A stretch of 64,000 nt of DNA from Paraphysomonas bandaiensis (GCA_965644295.1 CBFFRP010000020.1:1-64000); one strand, 5' to 3'; positions 9,540 through 21,043 are shown, counted from the first letter of the stretch. Notes: a model not told the origin generated them from the sequence alone. Numbers and translations are program-made.

Positions 9540-10268
9540 TTAACGAACTTTTGTACTATCTTTTATATATAACTTCACTTTCTCATAACTCTTGGATACT
9601 CTAGGCGCAACATAAGGTAATAAAGCTAAGTGGGCAGGCACAAGAAGGACGTTGATTAACCCGGCAGCTGCTAAGGCAGACCCGGTGTTCTTCACACTCT
9701 CAGAGATACCCAAGTAGTCTAGCGCTGGATCTATATCAACTCCATAAGACACAAGCGTGGCAACGCCAGCTATGGTAGAGAAAACAGAGATCTTAGATGA
9801 TATATAGAAAGCAAATCCGTATTTGTCCACTGGCCCGCGTACGAAATTGATTATTTTCTCAGCGTTGCTGCTAGGGTCTTGAACTGCATCACCAAATATA
9901 AAAGAAGCCTTAATATGTTGAAGATTCGGGAATGCCTTCGATAACCCAGCAGCTATAGCTACATTAGCTGGTTGTCGCATTTTACCTGTCATCTTACTGG
10001 TCATATAGCCAATAGCCAGCTCAGGTCCCATTGGGACAGAAAAAAAACTCAATATAAAAGCTAATGAATACATCGTAGAGAGTCTGATGGCTATATATGT
10101 AGGCAATGCAATTGAACTGTTATTAGTAAGGGTGTCATTGAAATGTTTAATCCATTTTGGTAGGTTTGTTTCATTCTGAGTTGGTGTGCATGTAGTACTG
10201 CAGTATCTCAATAGGATATTGACTTGTTTGGTAATAGGAATAGGTACGAGAACCCGCCGAAGTAGCAT
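9540..10268 (-). CDS. FAM210/DUF1279-like mitochondrial membrane protein
   Basis: A single-exon gene of 242 codons with an ATG at 10268. The N-terminus (MLLRRVLVPIPITKQ) is Arg/Lys-rich without acidic residues, as in mitochondrial presequences. The C-terminal half resembles the DUF1279 domain of FAM210A/B: a KYGFAFYISSKISVFS segment, a hydrophobic stretch ending SYGVDID, then a second hydrophobic helix (ALAAAGLINVLLVPAHLALL) followed by a basic tail. FAM210 proteins are mitochondrial inner-membrane proteins. The N-terminal half (residues 60-130) also has hydrophobic stretches, so more than two membrane passes are possible. The gene is compact and ends about 400 bp from the LINE. The family call rests on motif resemblance only. 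Confidence 0.6.
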   Translation of the reverse strand: MLLRRVLVPIPITKQVNILLRYCSTTCTPTQNETNLPKWIKHFNDTLTNNSSIALPTYIAIRLSTMYSLAFILSFFSVPMGPELAIGYMTSKMTGKMRQPANVAIAAGLSKAFPNLQHIKASFIFGDAVQDPSSNAEKIINFVRGPVDKYGFAFYISSKISVFSTIAGVATLVSYGVDIDPALDYLGISESVKNTGSALAAAGLINVLLVPAHLALLPYVAPRVSKSYEKVKLYIKDSTKVR

Positions 10269-10938
10269 GGTAATCGCTGATAATAATTATTGAGTGATTG
10301 TGTAGATATGGATGCAAGACAGTGTGTTGAGTGTATATATAGAGAGATGCAGGCTATAAATAGAGAAGCATACATGGACCATACATGTACACATACCATG
10401 GACTACAGTGTATTCCTTATTCTCTTGATCTGGACATACCGTACAGCTGTATTGTATACTTTGGTTATACAGAATGTATACTTGTGTATACAGTAGGAGT
10501 ATATGAACGGTTTCTTGATTTCAATCCATATAAAACACATAAAAAACAAATACAAACCTGAAAATGTTTAATTTCTAAGTATTTATACTAGAAATTAAGG
10601 TTATTTTCCATGTTTTGGTGAACCTTAAAAAACTTGTACTTACACTATAATTATTTGAAATATATGACCAGTATACTGCTGTACATACATGTACATACAT
10701 ACATCACGTAGTGTAGATATGAGGATATGGTATAATTGCTATCTATTTAAATATATGCCAAGTATGTGTGTGTATTACTATACAGCTCATAGCAATCCAT
10801 ATATATCATTCACATACATGAAGTGTGATATGATTTAACTTCATCTTCATAGATAATTTTCAATTAATTCTTTGTAAAATTCTCTAAAAAAAAACACACA
10901 CACAAACAACACATACATACATATCTATATATTAAATT

Positions 10939-13900
10939 ATGTCTAAAAAATTCAATAAAAGAAAACCAACAATTTTAACAAAGAATGAAATTGAAAAAAA
11001 AGAAAATGAATTAAAATTATCTTTACATGAAGCGGAAACTAAACAATTAAGTGATTATATAAAAACACGTACAAAACTAATTGATCATGAAATTCATCAA
11101 ACACGTCAAAAATTAGATATACATTTTGATTTATCTGATAAAAATTATAAATCAATGAAATCTAGTGATATGGAAGTATATGGATCTAAACCTCCTGTGA
11201 AATCTAATGATTTAATGGAGATATCAGACAAGAGACAATCTACCAAGTTATCTCAACAAGATTCATATAATCGTGGAGAAAGAGAAGTATTAGAGTTATT
11301 ACGTCGTTTACAAACATGTAAGTTGTATATGATGTAGTTTATTGTATGCTGTGTGCTGGTATATGTGTATATATAGTCTGTCGTATGCCATGTGCTGTGC
11401 TGGTATATGTGTGTATATAGTCTGTCGTATGCCATGTGCTGTGCTGGTATATGTGTGTATACTGTTGTCTATCATATGATGTTATGTACCATTGCCTCTT
11501 ATATGATGTAGTTTGTCGTATGTCATGTGCTGGTATATGTGTATATATAGTCTGTCGTATGCCATGTGCTGTGCTGGTATATGTGTATATACTGTTGTCT
11601 ATCATATGATGTTATGTACCATTGCCTCTTATATGATGTAGTTTGTCGTATGTCATGTGCTGGTATATGTGTATATATAGTCTGTCGTATGCCATGTGCT
11701 GTGCTGGTATATGTGTATATATAGTCTGTTATATGGTATATACTGTTGTCTATCATATGCTGTTACATTTACCATTGCTCTTATATGATGTAGTTTGTCG
11801 TATGCTCTGTGCTGTTACATGTATATATATCATATGCTGTTATATACTGTTGTCTATCATAAGCTGTTATATGTCATTGCCTCTTATATGTCATAGCCTG
11901 TTACGTGTAATGCGGCGTTGTATATTACATGATGTAGTCTATCGTATGCTGTTATATGTTATTACCTATAATATGACATAGTCTATTAGATGTTATATGT
12001 TGTTATCTATCTTATGCTGTCTGTTATATAATATATGATGTTATCACTTATATGCTGTTGTATATCATATGATACAGTATCCTGTTATATGCTTTTTCTT
12101 GTTATGTGAAATAGTCTTTTCGGTGATATGATATGATGTTATCTATTGTATGATGATGTTATGTGGCGTTTGATATTGTCGATTAGATGCTAGATGTTGT
12201 TGTTGGCTATATGATACCATGTGCTCGTTTCTGTTATATGGTCCCACATGCCTTTCTGTGGTATGGTGTTGCCCGTTATATGTTGTTGTCTATTATAGGG
12301 CTATTGATCTCGATATAAAATGCTACTGGATTACGATTGTGTTTATTTTTCTGTCTATATTAGGTATGGAAGACTCTGAAATGAATCCTGGACAGATAAC
12401 GCAGTGTTTCCTGCCTTCTCAAAGCAAAGCAAGTGTGAAGGTCACTCTATAGGCTCTGTTTTTATAACTTTTTGATATTGAAGTATCCATTGCGTGAAAT
12501 TACAAACAGTAGACTTATGTTTTAAACTCATCAGTGTCCTACGCTGCAGGGTTGTATACCTTTGGTGGAAGTGGTGGATGTATTTGAAGTTGACCTGGTT
12601 CAGCCGCTCTCACAACATGACCAATCGGTATGGATTGATCAATCACCACATCGTGTTGTTGTATCATATTTGTGTCTGTTATGCTAATGGTGCGTGCCTC
12701 ATCGGAAACGACGGAATGCATTTTTTTTCGTCGTGTATGCTTTGATGACGATATTTTGTGCATGTGCTTACATGTATTGCTCAGCTACTGTCAAAGTTTT
12801 ATGGTACTCATGAAGGAGATATAGATGTGAAAGCCCTCCTCACAGACCTGAGTAAGTTTTGCTTTTTCTAACACGTATTATATCGCTTGGCTCTGAATTA
12901 GATTAGTACGCCTATCGTCTCATATATGCCTATGCAAGTTTAATCTTGAGAACTAGGAAGAATTACTATGCTGTCTAATATGTACATAGGCTTCTGGGAG
13001 CCACCAAAAGGCGCACAAGACACTGAAAATGGGAAACGTATCAATGCTGTCCATACACAAAACAACAGGCACAGTAGTTTAGTTGACGATGACGACGACC
13101 TTGACGCTGACCTACCGACCTATCTGAAGAACAAGCGGGAAAGGGACAGTTACGAAAGATTACGTGAAACACATGAAGAGGAGTCAAACGACTACCGGGT
13201 AACGATTCGTGTGTGAAGAATGTTGCATTGTAGATATGTGTTAGGGTACATTTGTCCTATAATGCTTTTCCTGTTGGAATATCTGCGAATGTTGAATTTA
13301 TCCTCTTTCGTATCGATTTACAGAAAACCCCACCACAAAAGTCAAGGACCAAAGACTTTGTTCCTGAGCCTGTGATTCACAGGGATGCAGCTGGTCATGC
13401 GGCCCTTAACGTACGTTTCCACTCTACCAGCTGTGTACACGCGATTTTTAGTTTGCTACAGTATATACTGACTGTGTAAATATTAATGTGTTACATTTTG
13501 GGTTTATTTGGTATATTCAGCGCAGTGCACTTGCCGACATACACGCGCTGGTGACAGAGAGTCTTCCACCTGACAGGTATGTGGTTGTTTATGTTACTAG
13601 ATGCATGGATTGTGGTAATTCATAGTGTGAATAACTTCTATGTTTTTCTGACGTATGGATTGTTTCAAACTCCGCATTAATTTATTTATAGTTTCAAAGT
13701 GGACCCGGACTACCAGGAGTCGACACGGAGGAAAACCACATACGACGAAGTTGATGAAGAAGATGACGAGAAACTTCTCCAAACCCTTCGTAAAGAAATG
13801 GAAAAAGAAAAAAATCAGATGAACTCAAGGTATAGGACGAAACATGAAGACATCATAGTCCTTTAATAAATATTTTCCTACAGGAAAGAAACGAGTGATA

Positions 13901-14441
13901 GTGATGTGCACTCGGACAAGGTATCTGATAAATTTATGGACCAGCACGGAGATGGAGTTCTCCCTTCGCCACGACCTAAGGACACTGAAGGCTCTAAGAC
14001 TATTGAACAAATCGCAGCTGAGAATGTAGCGACTGCTTTGGCGATAGAAAATGCTAAACTAAAGGCTGAATTGAGTGCATTTGATAGTGATTTTTTTGAA
14101 GAACTTGAAGATTTAAAGTTCAAATATACTCAGCTACAGGCGAGTTAGTGATTGCTTGAGTGCTAATTTAGTGGGTTTTTCTAATCTTTGGTGTCCACTG
14201 TGTATATGTGCAAATGCACCTAATATGACTAATATTATTGCTATTAGGGCATTGTTGGTGACCAAGCAGTCCCAAAATCCCCACCCCGGAAGAAAGAGGC
14301 CAATTCTGATGACGCTCGAGACGAAGTGGCTGGCTCGATAGCCAAGTATGTGAATGGATGTGTGGTATATATACAATCTACTCATGTGCTTGTAGGCTTG
14401 GGTGGTCGACGAGGAACTCTCTGAAGGCCTTAAATAGGTAG
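10939..14441 (+). CDS. CEP290-like coiled-coil protein, 11 exons
   Basis: Spliced model: 10939-11317, 12364-12440, 12550-12627, 12785-12851, 12990-13198, 13324-13410, 13521-13576, 13692-13829, 13884-14139, 14248-14345, 14396-14441. All junctions keep frame, giving 496 aa. The N-terminus is highly charged and helical. A weak EF-hand-like segment lies at the exon 4 level (FYGTHEGDIDVKALL). An acidic run (DDDDDLDADLP) follows, and near the C-terminus comes a coiled coil with LSAFDSDFFEELEDLKFKY. That motif closely resembles one I recall near the C-terminus of CEP290, the ciliary transition-zone protein; the match is from memory. Intron 9 has a GC donor (gcgagt at 14140); using the nearby GT donor would cause a stop. 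Intron 1 is unusually long and filled with minisatellite. Function in cilium or centrosome is inferred. Confidence 0.6.
11340..11990. repeat. Minisatellite in intron 1, 130-bp higher-order unit
   Basis: Short TATATGTGTATA/CTGTCGTATGCCATG-type units are arranged into a larger repeat: the segment starting actgttgtct at 11461 recurs at 11591, a period of 130 bp, with high identity. Further right the array degenerates into CTGTTATATG-like units to about 12300. It lies wholly within the intron of the CEP290-like gene. Confidence 0.85.
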
Positions 14442-14584
14442 GAGTCGTAAGCACAGATGTCGTGAATGTAATATATATATAGGGCAGGACTCACTAACCC
14501 ACCGATCAGAACTCTCCCAGGTCACATGCACATTTTTTATTGAACAGCCATATTAATATATATGGATGTACAGGGCAATATAAC

Positions 14585-17500
14585 ATGACAGATTCAATTC
14601 ATGCTCCGAGTAGTCCTCTAAGAAATCGCCATTCACCGACACGTAGAAGCTACGACAGTCGCACTCGAAACTTTCAACACAGTTCAACGGCGCCAACGTC
14701 TCATTTGCTTTCCTCTTTTGATTTCAATAGCTCCAGCGGAAATAATTTCTCTGGGCTTTGTGAGAGGCGTCTAGTTTTTGAATTACAAAATCACACGAAT
14801 CCCGCTAAAGCTACAAGCACTTTGATTCATCGAATATCTAATATTGCGCATTCAGAAAAAGCCAAGGGGTATATAACTGCATCTCAACTACATGACGCAA
14901 TGCGTGGAGTTGGTCTCTCAATGAGTCGAGAAGAAGTGGACCTATTGGCTAGCGGATTTGCCAGTAATGGGGAAGGGGGTGTAGATGCGAAGGAGTTATG
15001 TCGGGCGATACAAACGATGATGTACAACGCGGTGGACACTGAAAGTGCTCCGGACGGGAACGTTGACAGGGTAGTGAAGAGTATTGTTCGCTCCATAGCA
15101 ACTGACCTTTTGGCACACAAGAATTATTCTCAGCTTCTTCGTCTTCGTGATGACCTGCATTCCATCGGTGGCAGAAGCACGAGCCGAGTTATGGAAAAGG
15201 TCGAAATGCAGCTCAATGATACCGTTTCGAAACCATTTTTATATATGGATGATAATGATAACGGCATTCTCACTGCGAAGGGCTTCGTTAAGATCCTGCG
15301 GCATTTTAGTCATGGTCTTCCAGATGACGAATTGCACGTGCTTATTGAATATTGGTTAGTTGGAAATGAAGATGAAAATGAAAATGCTCTTCATAATAGG
15401 ACTCCTAAGCATTGCGTGTATTACAAGCCGTTTATATCTCTTTTGGTCGAGGAATTGCTTGATATTCTCTTAGATGAGAAGATTGTGATTAAAAACTATG
15501 GAGACGGCACCGAGTACGATAACGAGGTCGCGTATGACATGGGAGGTACCATGCCTTGGCTATTGCATGAGTTTGAATTTGTTGATACATTATTGTGTCA
15601 ATTGGAGGACCTGGATATGTCTGCCAGAAGAAAAAGGCTTATACAACTGCAATCCGTACTTTCATCACACGCGAGTATGGATGGTGACGAAGGAGGAAGT
15701 GTTGACGGATATGCTGTGCTGAAAGCTCTTTTGAGTGTGGGTTTTGAAGTGCCACGAAATCTGCGTGTTCAGTTCCTCCAGGGGGTTGAACAATTATCTG
15801 GGGTATTCAATTTTGTGGATCTGTGTAAGCTCCTTATGAGTGCCTGCCTGGACTGGTCGAGTGAGGAACGAATGGTTGTTGGGAAAGTTCTGCATGCTAT
15901 GGGGATCACCACTGACCAGCGACGACTTTGGCTTGGGAGATTAAAAAAGGATCTGTACACAACTGCGGTAGAGCAACGTGCTGTCAAGGGGGCTCAAAGT
16001 GTGCGTAGTAAGCGGACACAGAGGACCCTTCGAGATGGTCTTCTACTTACCGCAGAAGATGATCTTCTAGAAGCCGAACGTGATGTGGTACGTGGAATTA
16101 GCGAGGAAAACCCTGGGCTTCCTGCGTCTGCATTTCTGCATACTCTGCGTGAATGTGGGGTAAATTTGACTGTCGATGAGGAAGCTACCCTTTTGGACTG
16201 TCTTGATTTTGAAGAAAAATCTAGAAGCATAGTCGAAAGTGGTATGCAGCAACCACTACTTTCTCGATCTGAAAAAATTAGTGCTAGTGCACCACTTATA
16301 CGCTATAAGTCATTTGTAGCGCTGTGCGAAAGACATGTGGGGAAATGGTACCATGCTGCACCCGAAATTAACGAACAACTAAAGGCTGCACTAATGAATC
16401 TCAAAGAGTCCGATGCTGCCGACTCAATATCCGAACTGCAGTCATTACTACTGGCATTTGATGAAGGAGATGCCCATTCAATAGGATATAGACCATTCCT
16501 GGTTACTTGCAGGCGGTCGAGGCTTCTGGGGAAACTTGATTCGTCTGTTATTGAGGAGTTAGCCAAGATATTGCTGGAAGAGGGGTCGGGAAAAATTGAG
16601 TACTTTCCATTTCTTTTACATTTGCGCTCGCTACATCACCAAGTACGAAAACTGAAAGCATTGAGCCGTACTATTTTGGAGGGTACGAAAGCGGAATCTT
16701 ATGATATGCTTAACCAGCTTTTAAGAAATGCATCTGATAGAGAGGATAGCACTTTGAGGCCATTGCGACATTTTGTGATCGAGCAGTCGTTACGGGCATC
16801 TCGGCATCAATATATGGGCGACAGACAAGTGGAGAGCGAGAATAATTCGTTTGAGTTATCACAACGTGAAGCCAGTGAACTGCTTCGTGAGTTTAATGTC
16901 GTATACAGTGCAGAGGACTGGGATACTTTCCGTGAAGATGTACGGGCTTCGTCTGCCATACGAGACTACTTCGCTGAATCACAGGCATGCCCATTACATC
17001 TCCATGAGGATGCCGAAAGAATTGCCTCGAAGGAAAATGGGACTATTAATGCGACAGACATCATACATTGCTTACAGCAACTCCGCCCAGCATGGCCGAA
17101 GCGCAACCCACGGCTGGCGATGAAAATTAAGAAAATGCTCTCCCGAGTAGCCACGAGTGCTGTGGAGAAGCTATTGGTGCGACTGAAAGCATTCTCTCGG
17201 GCTGCATCGGGAGAATCGGCAGGCGGATATGATGATGATGACGATGAACGTATCCCGTCCAACACTCCCTCCGTGGAGCATCGTTTGGTAGGTGCCTTTG
17301 CACCGAAAGAAGTTTTTTCTAGAGTACTTCGCAAATGCGGTCTGCCGCTTACCCAGGATGAGATATATTTTTTATGTGATGAATCTGATCCCCATCCACG
17401 CGCTAGGTATGTACGTATCGGTGTCTTGCTTGAGGCTTTGTGTGAAAGCGAGGATAGCAACAGTGTGAAGCAGCAGCTGCAAAATATTGGTTCCACAATG

Positions 17501-19219
17501 CAGCGCAACAGGGAACAACGGTCTACATCTTCACGGCCTAAAAGTAAACGGGTAGATGATTCAGACGGGGCGGTGTTCGCAATGGAGCACTTAAAGTCCT
17601 TGCTATGGAACGCGGCTGATAAGTTGCGCAGGCGTCCTAATGAGTGGATCAATGATGTCAGTAGTATGATGCGTGGTTTTGATAGAGGAGGGGGCGTGTG
17701 TACGCCTGAGGATTTCGTATTGGGTATGCGGCTATTGTCTGTGCGTTTATCGAGTGATATCCTTCAATCTATTCCTCGAGTATCCGCGTCAGTTGATATG
17801 ATCCCCTTTCAACTTATTCTTGACGTTGTTCTTGATTGCTATGATGAAAACGAAGGGTTTTCACCATCTAGCCCTGATACGAATAAAAAATTATCGAAAA
17901 GAACAGAGAGGAATTTATCAGTGGATGAGCGTAAATACACGGCAGCTTCTCCTCGTCGCCCGTACTCTACATGGCAACGTAGTTCTAGTCGAGGCGTTAA
18001 GGCTGACTCTGTAGAAGAAGAGCGTCAGGTCGCTGTAAAGTCACTCATCGATATTGTCCGTCGTCGTTTAAATATTTTTATTGGGGATAATAAAGATGTT
18101 GAGCACGCTTGGTCTACACTTCTCACTGTATTTTCAAAATTCGACCCAGATGGAGACCATGTTGTCAGTCCTCGTGACTTTTGCCTGGCTGTGTCCGTGT
18201 TGATGGATGGAGACAGTCCTGTGTTTACCAAAGACCAATGGGAAGATGTAATATTTTACTTCCAGGACACACCAGATAGTAAAGTAGGAAAGATGTCGCC
18301 CCGTACCGCTCGACGAAAAGTGGGAAAGGTGAACTATATCTCTTTTTTGGATATGGTTTTGGATGCCTCGCCGGTCACTGGGAGCTCACGACATAAGCCA
18401 CCTGCATGGATGACTGGAACAGGAACTAAGTCGAACTTGGGTAACAGCGGGTCCAGCAGAGGTGCGGGCCGTTCGTCGTCACCTTGGAAGCCCTCTGGTG
18501 TGAATTATAGACCGAATAGGACGACTGGAACACTAGCATCGTCGACAACTGGACATAAGGTGCGGGCCAGCAGCACTGGCACTATCAGCCGTTTCAACAA
18601 CGCTGGGAAGTCAAGCCTTAAATCTAATACAGGGAAGCAGAAAAAGCCAAAGAAATTTAGTGTGTCATATGCACCAGATTCTTTCAGCAGCGCCTACTAC
18701 GAGGAGGATGAAGACGAGTACCGTGAATCGAGCACTATGTCCGGTCGAGGGGTGGCGGGTGCTAATCTGAAGAACACAGCTCGTGCACGTGAGTTGGCTT
18801 ACACACCTGCACCCCGCACTCAAAGCAAATATGATGAAATATTTGGAACTGTGGATGCATCAGGATCTGTAATTAGCGGAGGTGGTAGTATAAGTGCCAA
18901 ACAAATGGAGTTCATTAACGAATTTGATGGATTTGCAGTCAAAGAGTTAAATTCGGAACTAAGCGATGTATTAGCTGTAAAAATGTCAGCGGCTAAAGGA
19001 CAAACAATGAAAGATCTGTTGCTTAAGTACCTTACTATGGAAGATAAGAACAACTCTGGGACTCTTAACAAGCATTCTACATTAGCTGCTTTAAATGCAT
19101 TAGGGGTGGCTTATCATTTCTGGTCTAAGCCGTCGATGAAATCACTCCTCGAGCAACTTGTTAAAAAAGGAAACGGGTCTGTTGTTATTAAGGACTTCAT
19201 GAAACTCATATACTTGTAG
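14585..19219 (+). CDS. Large multi-EF-hand protein, single exon
   Basis: An uninterrupted 1544-codon gene. The frame is open 45 bp further upstream, but the first ATG is at 14585. The protein is built of repeated EF-hand-like helix-loop-helix pairs. The clearest loops are DDNDNGILTAKG (about residue 220), DPDGDHVVSPRD (about 1190) and DKNNSGTLNKHS near the C-terminus; most others have lost ligand residues. A low-complexity Ser/Gly/Arg segment (about 1270-1400) separates the last pair. Size and repeated degenerate EF-hands recall the EFCAB6 family, but this is a resemblance in architecture, not a demonstrated orthology. It starts 144 bp after the CEP290-like gene on the same strand. Absence of introns is odd beside intron-dense neighbours, and could reflect a retrocopy or a lineage with uneven intron loss. 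Confidence 0.85.
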   Translation: MTDSIHAPSSPLRNRHSPTRRSYDSRTRNFQHSSTAPTSHLLSSFDFNSSSGNNFSGLCERRLVFELQNHTNPAKATSTLIHRISNIAHSEKAKGYITASQLHDAMRGVGLSMSREEVDLLASGFASNGEGGVDAKELCRAIQTMMYNAVDTESAPDGNVDRVVKSIVRSIATDLLAHKNYSQLLRLRDDLHSIGGRSTSRVMEKVEMQLNDTVSKPFLYMDDNDNGILTAKGFVKILRHFSHGLPDDELHVLIEYWLVGNEDENENALHNRTPKHCVYYKPFISLLVEELLDILLDEKIVIKNYGDGTEYDNEVAYDMGGTMPWLLHEFEFVDTLLCQLEDLDMSARRKRLIQLQSVLSSHASMDGDEGGSVDGYAVLKALLSVGFEVPRNLRVQFLQGVEQLSGVFNFVDLCKLLMSACLDWSSEERMVVGKVLHAMGITTDQRRLWLGRLKKDLYTTAVEQRAVKGAQSVRSKRTQRTLRDGLLLTAEDDLLEAERDVVRGISEENPGLPASAFLHTLRECGVNLTVDEEATLLDCLDFEEKSRSIVESGMQQPLLSRSEKISASAPLIRYKSFVALCERHVGKWYHAAPEINEQLKAALMNLKESDAADSISELQSLLLAFDEGDAHSIGYRPFLVTCRRSRLLGKLDSSVIEELAKILLEEGSGKIEYFPFLLHLRSLHHQVRKLKALSRTILEGTKAESYDMLNQLLRNASDREDSTLRPLRHFVIEQSLRASRHQYMGDRQVESENNSFELSQREASELLREFNVVYSAEDWDTFREDVRASSAIRDYFAESQACPLHLHEDAERIASKENGTINATDIIHCLQQLRPAWPKRNPRLAMKIKKMLSRVATSAVEKLLVRLKAFSRAASGESAGGYDDDDDERIPSNTPSVEHRLVGAFAPKEVFSRVLRKCGLPLTQDEIYFLCDESDPHPRARYVRIGVLLEALCESEDSNSVKQQLQNIGSTMQRNREQRSTSSRPKSKRVDDSDGAVFAMEHLKSLLWNAADKLRRRPNEWINDVSSMMRGFDRGGGVCTPEDFVLGMRLLSVRLSSDILQSIPRVSASVDMIPFQLILDVVLDCYDENEGFSPSSPDTNKKLSKRTERNLSVDERKYTAASPRRPYSTWQRSSSRGVKADSVEEERQVAVKSLIDIVRRRLNIFIGDNKDVEHAWSTLLTVFSKFDPDGDHVVSPRDFCLAVSVLMDGDSPVFTKDQWEDVIFYFQDTPDSKVGKMSPRTARRKVGKVNYISFLDMVLDASPVTGSSRHKPPAWMTGTGTKSNLGNSGSSRGAGRSSSPWKPSGVNYRPNRTTGTLASSTTGHKVRASSTGTISRFNNAGKSSLKSNTGKQKKPKKFSVSYAPDSFSSAYYEEDEDEYRESSTMSGRGVAGANLKNTARARELAYTPAPRTQSKYDEIFGTVDASGSVISGGGSISAKQMEFINEFDGFAVKELNSELSDVLAVKMSAAKGQTMKDLLLKYLTMEDKNNSGTLNKHSTLAALNALGVAYHFWSKPSMKSLLEQLVKKGNGSVVIKDFMKLIYL

Positions 19220-20177
19220 TGATGTCCATGACAGTGTGAGCTGCTATTCTTAACGAACTTATTATATTTGGCATTTACATCGTCGAAATGTTAGTTAGTA
19301 TTGTACCTATTAAATATAGTGTTGGGATTAACTCTCATAAAAATTATCAGAGACTACTATTGATAGATGTTATTCGTAGTGTTGTGACCACATCTCCACA
19401 TATGTATCTTCTATGCAATCAATGCCAAATTCAACATCTATTCTGTTGGTATATATGTATAATATGTGTTATGTATGCATACTATAGTTATATCTAACCA
19501 CGGGCAAGAAAGAGGCTATATCGTCCCGCGCTCAACATTTGGAAACGATGGTGAAAAGCGTGAGTTTTAAATCTAGACAAGGGGTGATACTCCTTATCCC
19601 TAGCTTAAATTGTAGCTTACCCTCATGATTTTGAAAACTTTATATTAGATTGTTGTATAGCTATTATTGCTGATTGCTGTAATGTTTCCTGATTAGCATG
19701 AGGAAAAATGAATGGTATGTATACTGGCTGTTGGCTGTGTATGCATTAGGAATATTGCGATTGCACTATAGATCAATAAACCCACAAATTTATAGACTCT
19801 TGTTCTGTTGCGTAGTCTCACTCTCCTCAATCAGATGTTGCCTCTCTTGCACCATCACACTCCCTCTCGACTCCCTGTAGCTGGACACACCGGATGACCC
19901 TCACATTCCACCCCTGTACAGCTATACACCCTCTTGCATGTGTTCTCTACCGCTGGCTAAGACAGCAAAAGAGCCGATTTCGACGCTTCTTCACAGTAGG
20001 CCATAACCTTTTGCAAGACCTTCATCCACATACCTCCGAGCCACTTGGAACAATGCCTAAAGGAAGGCCACCAGATCGCCAATCTCAGAAGGGCATATTA
20101 CTGTTTCCCCTAACTGCCATAAGGCTAATAAGTCAGTCCCCGTGAGGTACATAAGGCTATCTATCATATAGCGAGTG
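19220..20177. other. Intergenic, AT-rich, with possible LINE remnant
   Basis: No convincing gene. From about 19800 the sequence becomes more GC-rich and C-rich, like the LINE 3' region, and contains a PKGRPPD-encoding stretch at 20056-20076. It may be decayed LINE sequence leading into the clear match that starts at 20178, but I could not align it to the left-hand copy. A segment around 19518-19620 recurs at 24001-24240. Confidence 0.4.
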
Positions 20178-20270
20178 GAGTCTCATCCCAAGAGGAGACC
20201 TCCAGATCACACGCGCCGGTGAGTCCCAGGACACACGATCATGGCGAGCCTCATAACACGAACGGAAGTG
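20178..20270 (+). mobile_element. 3' end of a second LINE copy
   Basis: This stretch aligns along its whole length with the reverse complement of positions 1-100. Shared segments include CCCAGATC/CTCCAGATC, GCGCCGGTGAGTCC, GGACACACGAT and AACGGAAGTG. It encodes the same C-terminal tail (HPKRRPPDHTRR then TGA at 20220-20222), with the stop codon conserved. The rest of this copy is not recognisable, consistent with 5' truncation. Confidence 0.85.
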
Positions 20271-21040
20271 GTTGCACCTTGGTGCTTGCGGCGACGCACA
20301 AGCAGCTTCTGTAGCGTTAAATAGTAGGATAAAAGAGTTTGTATTGATTAGTTACGGGTAGTAGTCTAACTAGTATGACTAGCATTCTTCTAGCCACTAA
20401 TTGGTGCAGGCTTTCAACGCCTATTGCTAAATAATCAGACATTCAATATACACAAATTTATATATATAGTAGCGACAACAAATGTACTCTGAAGGATGCT
20501 AAGGGAATAGCAACCGTGAGGTGTTGAAATTCGTGATGATGGATGTGAACAGTTGTAGCCGCACGAAAGGCTGCTTATTGCCTTTTATATAGATTCGTCA
20601 TCATATATTTATACAATGCGCTTAACCTCTTCTAGTGCACCTGATTGAATGATGTGAGTATGATATGAGGCACACAATATCCTGATAAGCACAATGCAAC
20701 TCAAACCCTGAAAGAACTGGATGCCACTGCCCTTCACCACCTATACAGCATCAGCTATGGCACTTAAACTCTCCTGAAGCATTCTTAAGTTGTTACGAAG
20801 TCCTGGTTATGAAGATAGATCGCTTGCACTGACATCATTATGATCTTCCACATCAGACGAAAGATGGACGATGGCTTGGAGTGTTTAATGACCTACTCTT
20901 GATAGTTTGCTCATGATTTTGTGGTTTCTCTATTATAGTGTAATGTAATGACATACATATGACTGTCAATATCATAATAAAGATAGAAGTGAGCTTCTGT
21001 TGAACCGAATATTGAAGATGAATGTCTATATTTGCCCGGA
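20271..21040. other. Intergenic, no gene seen
   Basis: AT-rich sequence without supported coding potential. Parts (about 20480-20720) show weak similarity to 24420-24680, consistent with an old duplicated repeat. Confidence 0.4.
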
Positions 21041-21043
21041 AGC

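Noticed and set aside
11253-11756. Minus-strand frames rich in Tyr-Thr-His repeats
   Set aside because: Read from the intronic minisatellite; no start context or homology.
16966-17652. 228-codon minus-strand frame
   Set aside because: An antisense shadow of the EF-hand gene, which has clear EF-hand motifs and no stops.
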